Below are positions 54,901-62,699 of a DNA stretch of 64,000 nucleotides, piece by piece. The notes under the pieces were generated by a model, which was not told the DNA's origin, ran no database searches, and saw nothing but the letters and a program-made list of their open reading frames with translations. The stretch spans positions 2,914,001 to 2,978,000 of the forward strand of contig NZ_CP157575.1 in the NCBI RefSeq assembly GCF_051628905.1, given 5' to 3'. The translations under genes and the position numbers were made by a program. This stretch comes from Asaia sp037151935. GTDB taxonomy: Bacteria > Pseudomonadota > Alphaproteobacteria > Acetobacterales > Acetobacteraceae. Every line of letters begins with the position of its first letter. Position 1 is the first letter of the stretch.

Positions 54901-56622
54901 CTCGCCCCCGGTCGCCTTTTGCGCGTAGTTCATGACGCTTTCGGGCGGTCTGGCGATCTTGCCCGAGAGATACTGATCGACGTTGCCTTCACCCCAGTTA
55001 TAGGCCATGGCGACGAGCGCCTGATTGCCGTCATACTTGGCGTAAAGCCGCGTGAGCAGCTGCACGCCTGCCGTGACGTTGCCGGTGGTCGTGCGCAGAT
55101 CGTTGCCGTTGGCATTGCCCGGCATGATTTGCATGGCACCCAGCGCACCCGCCGAAGACTGCACCACGCGGCCCTGCGTGTCGTACTGGCCCGTTGCGCT
55201 CTCGATCGGCTGGATGCGATGGGTGAGCGCGATCACATCGTTATTCGCGCCCAGACTTGCCCCCACGCTGTCGATGGTCTTGCCCACCCCGGCCACATCG
55301 GACGCGGCCACCTCGCGGCGCTGGAAATAGTCATGGACGGCAGGGATCTTGTCGATCTGCGCAAACTGCCATGCGCGGATCTCTTTGGTTTTATCCAGGA
55401 AGGCTTGCAGAAGCTGCGTTGCCTTGAGGGCGGCGCCTGACACGCCTTCGCCTAGCCAGTTCACGAACTGCCCCAAAGGGGCGAAGCCCTCATGAAGCGA
55501 AACGTTTACCTCATGGAGCGCCCGGTGAAGAGGCGTCACGCCCTGATCGGCGGCATTGGCCGTGGCCGTGCCGATTTGCCCCATGAGCAGGTTCCAGGCC
55601 CCCAGACGATCGCCGCTGGTCTGCATATCGCGGATCTGCTGCACCAGCCCCTCATGGACGCCGAGCAGCCCCTTCTGGGCGAAATCTTCTGCGGCTTTGG
55701 CAGGATCTGCAAAGGCGGCTGTCATTTCTTTTGCCGCGTCTGGCACATCCTTGCCCAGGACCGTTGCGAGGTTGCGGGCGGTCGTGGCGAGCGCATCGAG
55801 ATTGCCGCCACTGACCGAGGGCACGGCCGCAAAGGTCGAGGTGACCGAGCGGCTGTCATCGAGAGACAGGCCGCTCTTGCCTGAGATACGGCGTGCGGCA
55901 TCCTCTGCAGCGCCCGCCATGGCCGCGTAATCGCTGCGGGTTGCGCGCAGGGTCTGGCCGAGGGCCGCGAGATGGCTTTCTTCGGTTTCGGCCGCGCTGC
56001 CCATTTTGTAGATGGCCACACCGGCTGCGACAGCGAGAGCCGCCAGCCCCACCGGCCCCGTGAGTAATCCACCGACGATCTGCACGGCCTTACCGAAGCC
56101 GCCCATGACCGTGACCATGTTCGGCACCTGGTAAAACGCGGCCTTCATCGCGCCACCACCGGCAAGCACCTGATCGGCAAATTTATGCGCCTCGCCAGCC
56201 AGAATGCCGATCTGGTAGCTCGACAACTTTGCAACCGCCGTGCCTTCCGCAAGGGCTGCGTTGTGCAGCTTGCTGGCACCCGTAGCCGCGTCAAATTTCT
56301 CCTTCTGTGCTGCCGCCGATTTCGCGATACCGGCCAGAGACCCGGCATATTGCTCCTGCGTGATCTCACCCGCGGCGAGGGCTTTTTGCAGCGCCTCGAT
56401 ATTGGCTGAGCGCTGTCGGATCTCGCTGCCAAGTCTGGACGATGCACGCGTGGTTTCATCGAACTGCCGGGCCACCGAAGCGCCGGTACGGCCCACTCTG
56501 GTCAATCTGGTATCGACCACCTCTGCCGCATCGCCGATCTTGAGCAGGGAGGCCGCATCCTCCTGCGCCTTGGCGAGATTGCTTTCGAAGGCGATGTATA
56601 GCTCGGAAATGGTGGTGGTCAT
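51970..56622 (-). CDS. Tail tape-measure protein with lytic transglycosylase domain
   Basis: A 1550-residue protein that sets tail length and is released on infection. Long Ala/Gln/Glu-rich helical stretches fill the N- and C-terminal parts. Around residues 465-600 is an SLT-type muramidase segment (IESATGQYDTQG, SAGALGAMQIMPG, MAYNWGEG), which could open the peptidoglycan. A Gly-rich hydrophobic segment (around 1005-1075, GGAGGGFGLGSALG) fits a membrane-entry helix. GGAG precedes ATG 56622. By the usual rule of about 1.5 angstrom per residue this would give a long flexible tail, which is a rough inference. Confidence 0.93.
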   Translation of the reverse strand: MTTTISELYIAFESNLAKAQEDAASLLKIGDAAEVVDTRLTRVGRTGASVARQFDETTRASSRLGSEIRQRSANIEALQKALAAGEITQEQYAGSLAGIAKSAAAQKEKFDAATGASKLHNAALAEGTAVAKLSSYQIGILAGEAHKFADQVLAGGGAMKAAFYQVPNMVTVMGGFGKAVQIVGGLLTGPVGLAALAVAAGVAIYKMGSAAETEESHLAALGQTLRATRSDYAAMAGAAEDAARRISGKSGLSLDDSRSVTSTFAAVPSVSGGNLDALATTARNLATVLGKDVPDAAKEMTAAFADPAKAAEDFAQKGLLGVHEGLVQQIRDMQTSGDRLGAWNLLMGQIGTATANAADQGVTPLHRALHEVNVSLHEGFAPLGQFVNWLGEGVSGAALKATQLLQAFLDKTKEIRAWQFAQIDKIPAVHDYFQRREVAASDVAGVGKTIDSVGASLGANNDVIALTHRIQPIESATGQYDTQGRVVQSSAGALGAMQIMPGNANGNDLRTTTGNVTAGVQLLTRLYAKYDGNQALVAMAYNWGEGNVDQYLSGKIARPPESVMNYAQKATGGEVYGAQATASRQSRVDDQLRGNDGSIAAQIRERQEAITALTTAQKSLNELHIAGKVSDAEYAAQTGVLTDKVNAQRGAINELRDPLQTLAHQQTLAAESARTYSAAEASMVQVSQQVEEAARRMGQEHATAAQLADAETRQQAILTNQFNQSVAAINERTQAEQDLLSGYDASKGSLTQYQQAMEAAEKVRATSIGGTAEQARQLEILTGSMKAATASQVDMADAGKLYGQSLDLEVIQAQTAAIGQNSDAVSVQIAVLKERNRILKEGGNVNSETNRAYLDNVAAIQTATNAYQHQKSAMDELTGSMESIFSTMTNSVTQAFVQGGKGAMSFGSILSGLQTQIVGLVAKLGLMNPAMNALDGKGRETFSSLSDALASGGSVGGAAGKAGSVSIPGAGTATSNVASSSSWLSSAMGTKLFGTATVGNMLGGAGGGFGLGSALGNIGGGTYGLLGAGGGALLGAGLGSIIPGIGTLLGGLIGGGAGGLLGGLFGHKKNPYTIDQVLLEGDEFKMGQSWNQKQTDTITAQLKSELASLNTMMSSLGLKAENAYLGTVRDDPNNKDPDQRSVSLKDLLGGVKLRSDGNATFTQALSQGMPASFDSVASFQSAVTQLKAMADTVDALHVAVSKFNSDGTVTVSGFTEATGDLRTALDHMLNGKTVSTSDLQSQVATITEFVSNTMPNLMKATVNGQQSWVEQMEALKKTYADAASQAGAYGLDGNALTDKFSALYREGYDQNMRSLTESGQSVKARLLAAQGNQQGADLMDFDLSATQQRRQLAESWKGFLGDAYAGNKTYLQQATDLDRTLAAERLAIQKQYADKAVETAKQERDQASNSAASVVSNLLDFAKGLSTSSYSPLSAEAQYRAANDNFNTLANKAGQGDYEALQSMRSAAEALLTQSMSYNGSGQDYAADYTRIQQMLLTVGNSKPEVLTASAMKAIETDSTRTLVASLNELRELMNKQLAEQRHQAQGRAA

Positions 56623-56652
56623 CGCAAGGCTCCATGCGTGCGGCATCAGCCC

Positions 56653-56671
56653 CTGTGTTTTGCAAACACAG
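56653..56671. promoter_or_regulatory. Inverted repeat before the lysozyme-inhibitor gene
   Basis: CTGTGTTT (56653-56660) and AAACACAG (56664-56671) are exact complements around TGC. The site lies between the tape-measure start and the divergent lysozyme-inhibitor gene and could be an operator or part of a terminator. Evidence is limited to the symmetry. Confidence 0.4.
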
Positions 56672-56760
56672 ATGAGCCCAAGTATTGCCGTGATCTGGTA
56701 GGAAGGTCTGCGCACGCCCCGAAGCGACAAATTCTGCGCGGCGAGAAAAGGAGCAGGACC

Positions 56761-57171
56761 ATGATTCGAAAACTGACGGGAGCAGCAATGGCTCTGGCAG
56801 CAATAACCGCTATCGCACCTGCGCGCGCAGAGACCGGGGATTCACTCTCGATCCCCCTTTCCACGTCGACCGACATCCAGCGTCAGACCGTTGCGTATAC
56901 CTGCAAGGCAAAAAAAGGAGCGAGCTCAGCCAAACTGCGCGCTGTCCTGCCCGAAAAGATCGTCAAGGTAAGCTATATCAATGCGGGTGATATCAGCCTT
57001 GCAGTGCTTCGGATCGACGGGAAAACGCAGATTTTCACCAACGTGATTGCAGCGAGCGGCGCCAAATATGCCGCAGCTGAATATGTCTGGTGGAGCAAAG
57101 GCGATGACGCGATGTTCTCGAGCGAAATGGATGCCAGCGCCATGCTGACCTGTCACGAAATCAAGGGCTGA
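56761..57171 (+). CDS. MliC/PliC-type lysozyme inhibitor, prophage cargo
   Basis: A 136-residue exported protein of the MliC family, which blocks C-type (animal) lysozyme. A signal peptide (about 1-23) is not followed by a lipobox, so it is soluble and periplasmic, more like PliC. Family features are the YTCK segment with the first cysteine, AASGAKYAAAEYVWWSKGDDA and the C-terminal TCHE cysteine. AGGAG lies seven bases before ATG 56761. It is on the plus strand inside a minus-strand tail operon, typical of a moron, and could protect the host bacterium in an animal gut (inference). Confidence 0.85.
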   Translation: MIRKLTGAAMALAAITAIAPARAETGDSLSIPLSTSTDIQRQTVAYTCKAKKGASSAKLRAVLPEKIVKVSYINAGDISLAVLRIDGKTQIFTNVIAASGAKYAAAEYVWWSKGDDAMFSSEMDASAMLTCHEIKG

Positions 57172-57189
57172 TTATTCCCGTCTCCGCTC

Positions 57190-57828
57190 TCATGAGCGAG
57201 CGGTGATTTCCAGCGCCGGATAAGTCATGGCAGCGCCCGCCCGCGTTCTGCGCTCGCCCGAAGCGCCGCGCAGGATGTAGGGGGCCGAAGCCGCGACACC
57301 GCTGCCCAGGCGGATGAAAATCTTGCCGAAACTGAGCGTTGGAAAACGCCGCATGAGGTTCTGACGCACGCGTTCGAGCTGATTGCGCCTGATGCGCGGC
57401 TCGAGTGCCCCGGTTTCAATCTTGCGGGCATAGGGCATCGGATTGACGATCAGGATCGTCGCCCCGGCTGGCAGTTCCTTGAGCGGCTGTTTCCACGGCC
57501 TGTCGTCGCAAAGCAGCACCCAGGCATCGCGAAAGCGCCCGCTACGCACGGGCGAGGTCGATCGACACAGATCGAGGGCCGCTTGCGCCGCTTCGCCTGT
57601 GAGGTTGAAACGATAGAGAATGGCCCCGTCGAGCCGCACGCTGGATTCGGGCGCGTCGGCCTTGCCATCCACATAGCGCCGCCAGCTGGGCGGGGCCTCG
57701 CCGCGTGCAATGAGATCCTCGCGCGCAGCGATCGCCCTGCGGGCCAATTCGGCGCGCAGGGCTTCGGGAGAGAGGTTCCGGTCAACGAAAAGCCGAAGCG
57801 ACCGGCTGAAGGTTGCAGCACGGGCCAT
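57190..57828 (-). CDS. Prophage protein of the tail operon, unknown
   Basis: A 212-residue basic soluble protein between the tail chaperone pair and the tape measure. It is Arg-rich, with a helical N-terminus and a beta-rich end (FGKIFIRLGSGVA). GGGGG lies upstream of ATG 57828. In siphophages the gene between chaperones and tape measure is often missing, so this may be a minor tail or completion protein; I do not recognise a domain. Confidence 0.6.
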   Translation of the reverse strand: MARAATFSRSLRLFVDRNLSPEALRAELARRAIAAREDLIARGEAPPSWRRYVDGKADAPESSVRLDGAILYRFNLTGEAAQAALDLCRSTSPVRSGRFRDAWVLLCDDRPWKQPLKELPAGATILIVNPMPYARKIETGALEPRIRRNQLERVRQNLMRRFPTLSFGKIFIRLGSGVAASAPYILRGASGERRTRAGAAMTYPALEITARS

Positions 57829-57831
57829 GGT

Positions 57832-58212
57832 TTACCCCCTCATGAACTGGGCAATGTCTTCCGTGATCTTGCGATTGCGATGCGCGATGAAAACGGCATC
57901 CATGGCGCGGATCCCGGCCTCGACCCATGGGCGGTCGTTTTCCGAAACGGCGTTGACCTCGCACCAATGCGCCAGGGCCTGCCAGCTGATGCCGCCCGGT
58001 CTGGATACACCACGGATCTTGCCCATGGCGGCGCCGAGCGTCTCGCCGATCCAGCAGCGATCGTGCTGCAGATCGTGCCAGCCGCGCCATGGACGATCGA
58101 GCCATGGCGGCAGCTCCGGCTTGCTGGCCAGCAGGAATTCACGGTGCGCCGGAAGCTCGTCAGGCCCTGTAAACTGGCCGAATTCAAGCTCCCAGGCCAG
58201 CGCCTCGGTCAG
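57832..58212 (-). CDS. Tail chaperone extension made by -1 frameshift
   Basis: This frame has no convincing start of its own. It is open from within the end of the chaperone gene and reads LTEALAWELEFGQFTGPDE onwards, ending at TAA 57832-57834. It is entered by a -1 slip at 58212-58218, giving a fused product of about 271 residues, the equivalent of lambda gpGT. The T-like part is expected to bind tail-tube protein, as in lambda. A start at ATG 58026 is less likely because it would drop the conserved region. Confidence 0.8.
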   Translation of the reverse strand: MTEALAWELEFGQFTGPDELPAHREFLLASKPELPPWLDRPWRGWHDLQHDRCWIGETLGAAMGKIRGVSRPGGISWQALAHWCEVNAVSENDRPWVEAGIRAMDAVFIAHRNRKITEDIAQFMRG

Positions 58213-58646
58213 TTTCCCACCGCGTCCCGATGGGCTTGCGCCTGCTCGTCACCGACACGCGACGCCGCCGAGATGGCGAGCGCGATCAGCATCGGATGCT
58301 CACCGCTTGCGAGCAGCTTGCGGAACGCGTCGACCGTAATTGCCGACCCGTCATTGTTCTGCAGGCCATCCACATCGATCACGCAATGCTCGGCGATCGC
58401 CTGACCCTGCAAACGGTCATCCTCGCTCGGGGGCAGGGTTTCGGCTGTGTATCGTGTGGCACCCGGTTGCAGCGAGCGGTTGAGACGGCTGGCCGCTTCA
58501 GACTTGAGCGTAAAGAGGGCATCGCGGTAACGTGGTGTGAAGCCGCGTGTCGTGATGAGAAACGTGTCGCCGTCCGGGCCGACCTCGATCGTTTCGCCCT
58601 CCTGAACACGGGCAGCATCACGGGAAAAGGCAGAGAGTTTTGCCAT
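58209..58646 (-). CDS. Tail assembly chaperone, short form (gpG-like)
   Basis: A 145-residue soluble protein with helices in its C-terminal half. It ends in the sequence VGN followed directly by TGA, at a canonical slippery site, and the frame behind it is open, which is the pattern of lambda G. The short form and the fused form assemble the tail around the tape measure. ATG 58646 follows purine-rich sequence; an upstream extension is rejected. Confidence 0.8.
   Translation of the reverse strand: MAKLSAFSRDAARVQEGETIEVGPDGDTFLITTRGFTPRYRDALFTLKSEAASRLNRSLQPGATRYTAETLPPSEDDRLQGQAIAEHCVIDVDGLQNNDGSAITVDAFRKLLASGEHPMLIALAISAASRVGDEQAQAHRDAVGN
58212..58218 (-). other. Slippery heptamer for programmed -1 frameshift
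   Basis: On the minus strand the sequence is G GGA AAC in the chaperone frame, followed at once by TGA. This is the X-XXY-YYZ pattern, one base from the lambda G/T site GGGAAAG. Slipping gives GGG AAA CTG, entering the open frame 57832-58212. No stem-loop was tested for. Confidence 0.85.
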
Positions 58647-58707
58647 TGTGGTGTCTTTCTTCTGTTTGGGTCGATGGGAAGCCTGCGCCCTCTGCGGGGC
58701 GCGGGGA

Positions 58708-59913
58708 TCAGGCCGGGAAGATGCTGAGCGAGAAGGTGCCGCCGCCCGGTTGCGGGTTGCCCTCGATGTCGAAGGTCGCAATGATCGTGCTGTTCTTGGA
58801 CGTGGCATTGACCTGCGGATTCTGCAGGGTCGATGAGAAGAAGGTCAGGCCGTAGATGTTGCCCTTGATATCCTTGAGCAGCACCTGCACCGGCCCCTGC
58901 CAGTTGTCCTGAAACCGCTGGTATTCCGTGCTGTTGCGGAAAAAGATCTGGATCTGGCCCGTTGCCGTGAGACTGCCGGGCCGCTGCCCCACCGCCGCCA
59001 CGCTGCCGAGGGCGAAATCCTGACCGGCCCCGTCACGCGTGAGCGTGGCCGAGAACTGGCGCACCGGGGCGTCGACCTTCTTGCCGTCGATCCAGATCGC
59101 GCCCCATCCGTTGACGGGATCGAGCACGAAACTATCGGTCGGGGCGAGCAGATCCGTCGCGGGCGAAGTGGTCAGTCTCTGCTCGTCGCGAAAGTCGAAA
59201 TCGGCCGAGAAGGTGGCGAACTGGCCCTGAGAGATCGAGAGCTGGATCTGTTTGACGAAACCGCCCGTACGCACGAGGACCTCATCGCCGAGCTGCTCGA
59301 TGAGCGTGATGCTGTTGAAAATCGCATCGTTCGTGATCACGCTCGCCGCAGCCGTTCCGCCGTCGGTGGTATTGTCTGGCAAGGTCGGAAAGACGTCGTA
59401 TGGCACGACGATATAATCGGGGGCCAAAGCTGCCCTATAGGGAACGACCTTGTTCAGCTTGCCCGCACTCGCCCAAAGGCGGAGGAACCCGGCAGACGGA
59501 AGATTTCCCCAGATATAATTGTGCGGGGTGGCAACCGTCATTCCACCCGGATTCCACGCCGGACGTTCGAACGTAAACGGCATATCCTTGGGGACATTCA
59601 CCGTCTTGTCGACCGTGTTGCCGGAACAGACGCAGGCGAACAGCGCATCATAGCTGCCGAAGGAGAGCGCGCCCGAAAGCGTGCCCCCCACGGTCTGCTG
59701 CGTTGTGACGGCCTGGGAGGCCTCCCAGTGCGGGTCGATTTCCTCGGGGCGCTGCCGGTTGTTCTGACGCCGGAAATTCTCGCCGGTCAGGCGCAGGCGC
59801 TGATAGGCGATTTTCGGCGCCACGCCGTAAGTCGCCTCGCGGGCATAGGCGAGCCTTGTGTCATTGGCCTGCACGCCGGCCTGATAACCGGCAGTGGCTC
59901 CAGTGAAATTCAT
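58708..59913 (-). CDS. Major tail tube protein
   Basis: A 401-residue soluble, beta-rich protein encoded directly before the tail chaperones and preceded by an AGGGAGCG site. Its place and length, with no membrane segment, point to the tail tube subunit. It is longer than the usual 200-300, so an extra Ig-like or carbohydrate-binding domain is probable, perhaps in the C-terminal half. The reading frame runs far upstream, but ATG 59913 gives the best ribosome site. Confidence 0.75.
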   Translation of the reverse strand: MNFTGATAGYQAGVQANDTRLAYAREATYGVAPKIAYQRLRLTGENFRRQNNRQRPEEIDPHWEASQAVTTQQTVGGTLSGALSFGSYDALFACVCSGNTVDKTVNVPKDMPFTFERPAWNPGGMTVATPHNYIWGNLPSAGFLRLWASAGKLNKVVPYRAALAPDYIVVPYDVFPTLPDNTTDGGTAAASVITNDAIFNSITLIEQLGDEVLVRTGGFVKQIQLSISQGQFATFSADFDFRDEQRLTTSPATDLLAPTDSFVLDPVNGWGAIWIDGKKVDAPVRQFSATLTRDGAGQDFALGSVAAVGQRPGSLTATGQIQIFFRNSTEYQRFQDNWQGPVQVLLKDIKGNIYGLTFFSSTLQNPQVNATSKNSTIIATFDIEGNPQPGGGTFSLSIFPA

Positions 59914-59914
59914 A

Positions 59915-60463
59915 TCACGCTCCCTTCGCGGCAGAGCTGGTGCCCGAGCTGGAGACCGAGCCCCCCGAGGTGACGGCACCACCCGAACTCGCAGATCCGC
60001 CCGAGCTGACGCTGCCGCCGGATGTTTGCGCCCCGGATGAGGACACGCTGCCGGGGTTTGACGGAGCGGGATTGGCTTCGACCGGCTTAGCGTCGGTCGC
60101 AGCCTCGAGCTGGGGCGTGAGTGCCACGCGGCGCCCATAAAAGAGCTGCAGCGCGTAGGCCGTCATCGCCGCATCGCTGGTCTCGCTCACCAGGATCTGC
60201 TTTTCGGTGGCGAAAAGCCCCGCATCGTCGGCCTGCTCGATGAGCAGCTCATAAGCCTGGCCCTGTTCGGCGCCCGCAGGTGCGACCGGGGCGGGCATCC
60301 CGCTCATGGCCCGATAAGGGGCGACAGCTACACGAAGCCCGGCCGCAACCGTCTTCGCGGTCCTGGTCAGGGCGACTGAGGTGCCGGGCGCGTCGAGGGC
60401 AGCACCGGACAGCTCGAAAAGACCGCTGCCAGCAGCGGTCTCCGCAAGAGAGAAGAATTTCAT
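59915..60463 (-). CDS. Prophage protein with Ser/Gly-rich tail
   Basis: A 182-residue protein whose first 130 residues are an unassigned mixed fold and whose last 40 are almost only Ser, Gly, Ala and Thr in short repeats (SSGGSVSSGG type), a typical flexible tail. It is placed upstream of the tail-tube gene, and its stop nearly touches that gene's start. An AAAGGC site precedes ATG 60463. A tail terminator or decoration protein is possible; no family is recognised. Confidence 0.6.
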   Translation of the reverse strand: MKFFSLAETAAGSGLFELSGAALDAPGTSVALTRTAKTVAAGLRVAVAPYRAMSGMPAPVAPAGAEQGQAYELLIEQADDAGLFATEKQILVSETSDAAMTAYALQLFYGRRVALTPQLEAATDAKPVEANPAPSNPGSVSSSGAQTSGGSVSSGGSASSGGAVTSGGSVSSSGTSSAAKGA

Positions 60464-60541
60464 CTTGTGCCTTTCAGGGGGAGGAGATGGCGGCGGTGGT
60501 CCGCTCACGAGTGCGGGTCGTCGCCACCATGTTGCGCGTAT

Positions 60542-60570
60542 GAAAAAAGCCGCCCGTATGGGGCGGCTTT
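60542..60570 (-). terminator. Intrinsic terminator upstream of the tail module
   Basis: AAAGCCGCCC (60546-60555) pairs with GGGCGGCTTT (60561-60570); on the minus strand the stem is followed by TTTTTTC. It is almost identical to the terminator at 45621-45647 and separates a small membrane-protein gene from the tail operon. Confidence 0.75.
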
Positions 60571-60601
60571 GCAGAGAACTGATAGTCGATCCCGGCTGAG
60601 A

Positions 60602-60805
60602 TCAGAGACGATGACGTCTCCCTTTTATGCCGGCGATCGATCTGGCTATCACATAGGCGACAGCACATCCCCCGAGGGCAGCCAGAATCGACGTGTAGGC
60701 CGCACTCTCAGCGATAAAAGAAAAGCGCGGCGGTGCATGGGCTATTACCAATGAGAATTGAGCAGCAAGGAGTGCAGCAATGAAGATGCGCGGACCGGCG
60801 TCCAT
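60602..60805 (-). CDS. Small membrane protein, possible moron
   Basis: A 67-residue protein with two hydrophobic segments (about 7-24 and 34-55) and a basic C-terminus. GGAGG lies nine bases before ATG 60805; an upstream ATG is less good. It is followed by an intrinsic terminator and lies between connector genes and the tail genes, a frequent place for cargo. No family is recognised. Confidence 0.55.
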   Translation of the reverse strand: MDAGPRIFIAALLAAQFSLVIAHAPPRFSFIAESAAYTSILAALGGCAVAYVIARSIAGIKGRRHRL

Positions 60806-60872
60806 CGTTTTTTCCTCCATAAACTCACGGAAGTAGAAAGCTAGAGGGCCGCGTATATCAAGACAAACTATT

Positions 60873-61310
60873 TCAATCTAATTCGCGAATTATTCGGTCC
60901 TGATAGCGGTAACGGATCATCAGGCTCATGCTGACCCAGTTGCCGGTGGTGTCGGGATCGGGCGGAAAGAGGCTTTGCCCATCGTAATAGAGGCCCACGG
61001 GCCAAGGCAGCGCGTCGGCCTGCTGCGCCCGGAACAGGACGCTCATGGCCGTGCAGTGGGTCAGGGCATCGGGTGTCGAGATCCTGCCCACACGCATGGT
61101 CAGATGCAGAGCGATCTCGCCTTCCTCCTCCATGTCGATTTCACCCAGACCGAGCCGGTCAGACCGGCTGGTCTGGGCTTCCATGCACCAGTGGAGCGGC
61201 GGGCGGTCCCCTGGTGGCTGCATCAGCACATCGACCAGCGGGACGCCCTGCTTCTCCGCTGCAAGCGAAGCGCGGGCATAGGCGTCATTCCAGACAATTG
61301 CGGACAGCAT
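60873..61310 (-). CDS. Head-tail joining/minor tail protein
   Basis: A 145-residue soluble protein. GGGAGG stands six bases before ATG 61310, which overlaps the stop of the upstream gene (TAATG), so the start is well fixed. Its position between the connector genes and the tail tube suggests a tail terminator or joining protein of siphophages. No domain is recognised from the sequence alone. Confidence 0.65.
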   Translation of the reverse strand: MLSAIVWNDAYARASLAAEKQGVPLVDVLMQPPGDRPPLHWCMEAQTSRSDRLGLGEIDMEEEGEIALHLTMRVGRISTPDALTHCTAMSVLFRAQQADALPWPVGLYYDGQSLFPPDPDTTGNWVSMSLMIRYRYQDRIIRELD

Positions 61311-61633
61311 TACGAGCCTCCCGAAGCGATAAGGGTCCAACCGCAAAGCGTGACCCGGTCATGAACCGGGCTCGCATCGGTCAGGGTGTAGGTTTTCGGC
61401 CCGTCACGCAGTTCGTCCCTGGCGCGGGGCGTGTAACCGCTGCGTGTCGTCTCGTCGGCGGTGATCTGGACGATGAACGGGGCCTTGCCTGCGCCCTCGG
61501 CCAGCTGCGCCGCCTGCGGGGGCGGTGCATAGCCGGTGACGGTCAGGCTCTCTGAGAGATCGGCCCGGCTCAGCACCATGGATCGACCAGCCCGCAGGAT
61601 CTGCCGCCTGCGTCGGCTTGCGCCCACGCTCAC
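61310..61633 (-). CDS. Head-tail connector protein
   Basis: A 107-residue protein with a basic N-terminus and a beta-rich rest. It starts at GTG 61633 in the stop of the upstream gene (GTGA at 61630-61633) and overlaps the next gene, in keeping with the closely packed connector genes of siphophages. By position and size it resembles head-closure or stopper proteins; this is inference. Confidence 0.6.
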   Translation of the reverse strand: MSVGASRRRRQILRAGRSMVLSRADLSESLTVTGYAPPPQAAQLAEGAGKAPFIVQITADETTRSGYTPRARDELRDGPKTYTLTDASPVHDRVTLCGWTLIASGGS

Positions 61634-62268
61634 GAAAGACCCGCCTGCGCATAGCGGGCAAGAATGGCTGCGGCATCGGGTGGCAGACCACCCAGGCTTG
61701 AATCAGGCGTGGCCCAGCTGCTCGCCCCCACACCTTGCTCGCTTTCCGAACGCAGGAGCGGATCGCCGCGCTGCGCCGTGTAGAACAGGGCACGGGCCGC
61801 CGAGAGCGTGGCAGCGCGGATATCGGCGGGCACGGTGGAGGAGAGATCGTTGCCGTGACTGTCTTTCATACCCGGCACGATCCAGCCGCCCCTATAGGTC
61901 ACGCAGTAGCGCCCCGGCCACCACCAGGCGCCCTGCAGGGGCGACGGGTAGAGCAGCCCGGATGATGCGCCGGATTCCCAGTCATCCGGCCCTGGGTCGA
62001 GGGTAGACCCGTCCTGCGTCACGCCGCCGATCGCGATCAGCGGCGTGACGGCCAGGGCGAGAGAAAGCCTGCGCTCGCCATCCCCGACGCGCACGGTCTG
62101 GCGATACAGACCCGCCAGGACCGGGCGACCCAGCATGGACTGAACGAGCGCCGTGGCCTGGGCCAGATACTCGCTCAGCGCCTTCGCGATATGATCGGGA
62201 GGCAGGGATGAACTCGCTGCCTTTTGTATTACGTGACGACAAGCGCTGCGCGGTAGAGCGTTTTGCAA
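61630..62268 (-). CDS. Head-tail connector (gp6-like), probably 5'-truncated
   Basis: A 212-residue frame. From about residue 23 onward (PPDHIAKALSEYLAQATALV) it looks like the adaptor/connector proteins that join portal and tail, with a helical N-terminal half and WESGASSG-containing loops. No ATG or GTG exists before the conserved part, only a TTG at 62268, and the first 22 residues overlap an oppositely directed gene. It seems that a deletion removed the natural start together with the head genes. Confidence 0.65.
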   Translation of the reverse strand: MQNALPRSACRHVIQKAASSSLPPDHIAKALSEYLAQATALVQSMLGRPVLAGLYRQTVRVGDGERRLSLALAVTPLIAIGGVTQDGSTLDPGPDDWESGASSGLLYPSPLQGAWWWPGRYCVTYRGGWIVPGMKDSHGNDLSSTVPADIRAATLSAARALFYTAQRGDPLLRSESEQGVGASSWATPDSSLGGLPPDAAAILARYAQAGLS

Positions 62269-62699
62269 CCCATGCCGAGGCAGAACAAGCTGCGTCCTTG
62301 CGATGCCGGGGCCTGCGTGTCTCAGATTCGCTCGACCCGCGCCTTCTGGAGCTTATGCCGTCTCGCCTGAAAGCCTGGCGCAAATTTGTCGAGCCCATTC
62401 CGGTCGAGCTGGTCGAGTTCTGGATCTCTAAAGAGCCGAGATATTGCCTGCTCGCCGAATTCGCCTGCACGTCTGGGCAATGGCATTGCCTGTGGCAGAG
62501 CGGCGATATCGAGGCCTATGCGCAGCAAGGTATCCGCCACCGCGTCTTGCTCCTGGGGCGGAACCAGGCGGAGAAGATCCGCTGCGCTCATCCTCTCATA
62601 GATATTAGCCTCAATGACCAGATGACGCGCCTGCGCTTTTCAAGGCCGGGAGAGGCGCGGGCGAAGTTTTCGCGGATGGAAGGTGACGGCAATGGCTGA
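62208..62699 (+). CDS. Hypothetical protein next to the integrase
   Basis: A 163-residue soluble protein starting at ATG 62208 after GGGAGG. It overlaps the 5' end of the connector frame on the other strand and its stop overlaps the next gene's start. It is basic and contains several Trp and Cys residues, with no recognised domain. Its position between the lost head genes and the excisionase-like gene suggests a prophage accessory or early gene. The overlap shows it and the connector cannot both be intact at their ends. Confidence 0.55.
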   Translation: MNSLPFVLRDDKRCAVERFATHAEAEQAASLRCRGLRVSDSLDPRLLELMPSRLKAWRKFVEPIPVELVEFWISKEPRYCLLAEFACTSGQWHCLWQSGDIEAYAQQGIRHRVLLLGRNQAEKIRCAHPLIDISLNDQMTRLRFSRPGEARAKFSRMEGDGNG

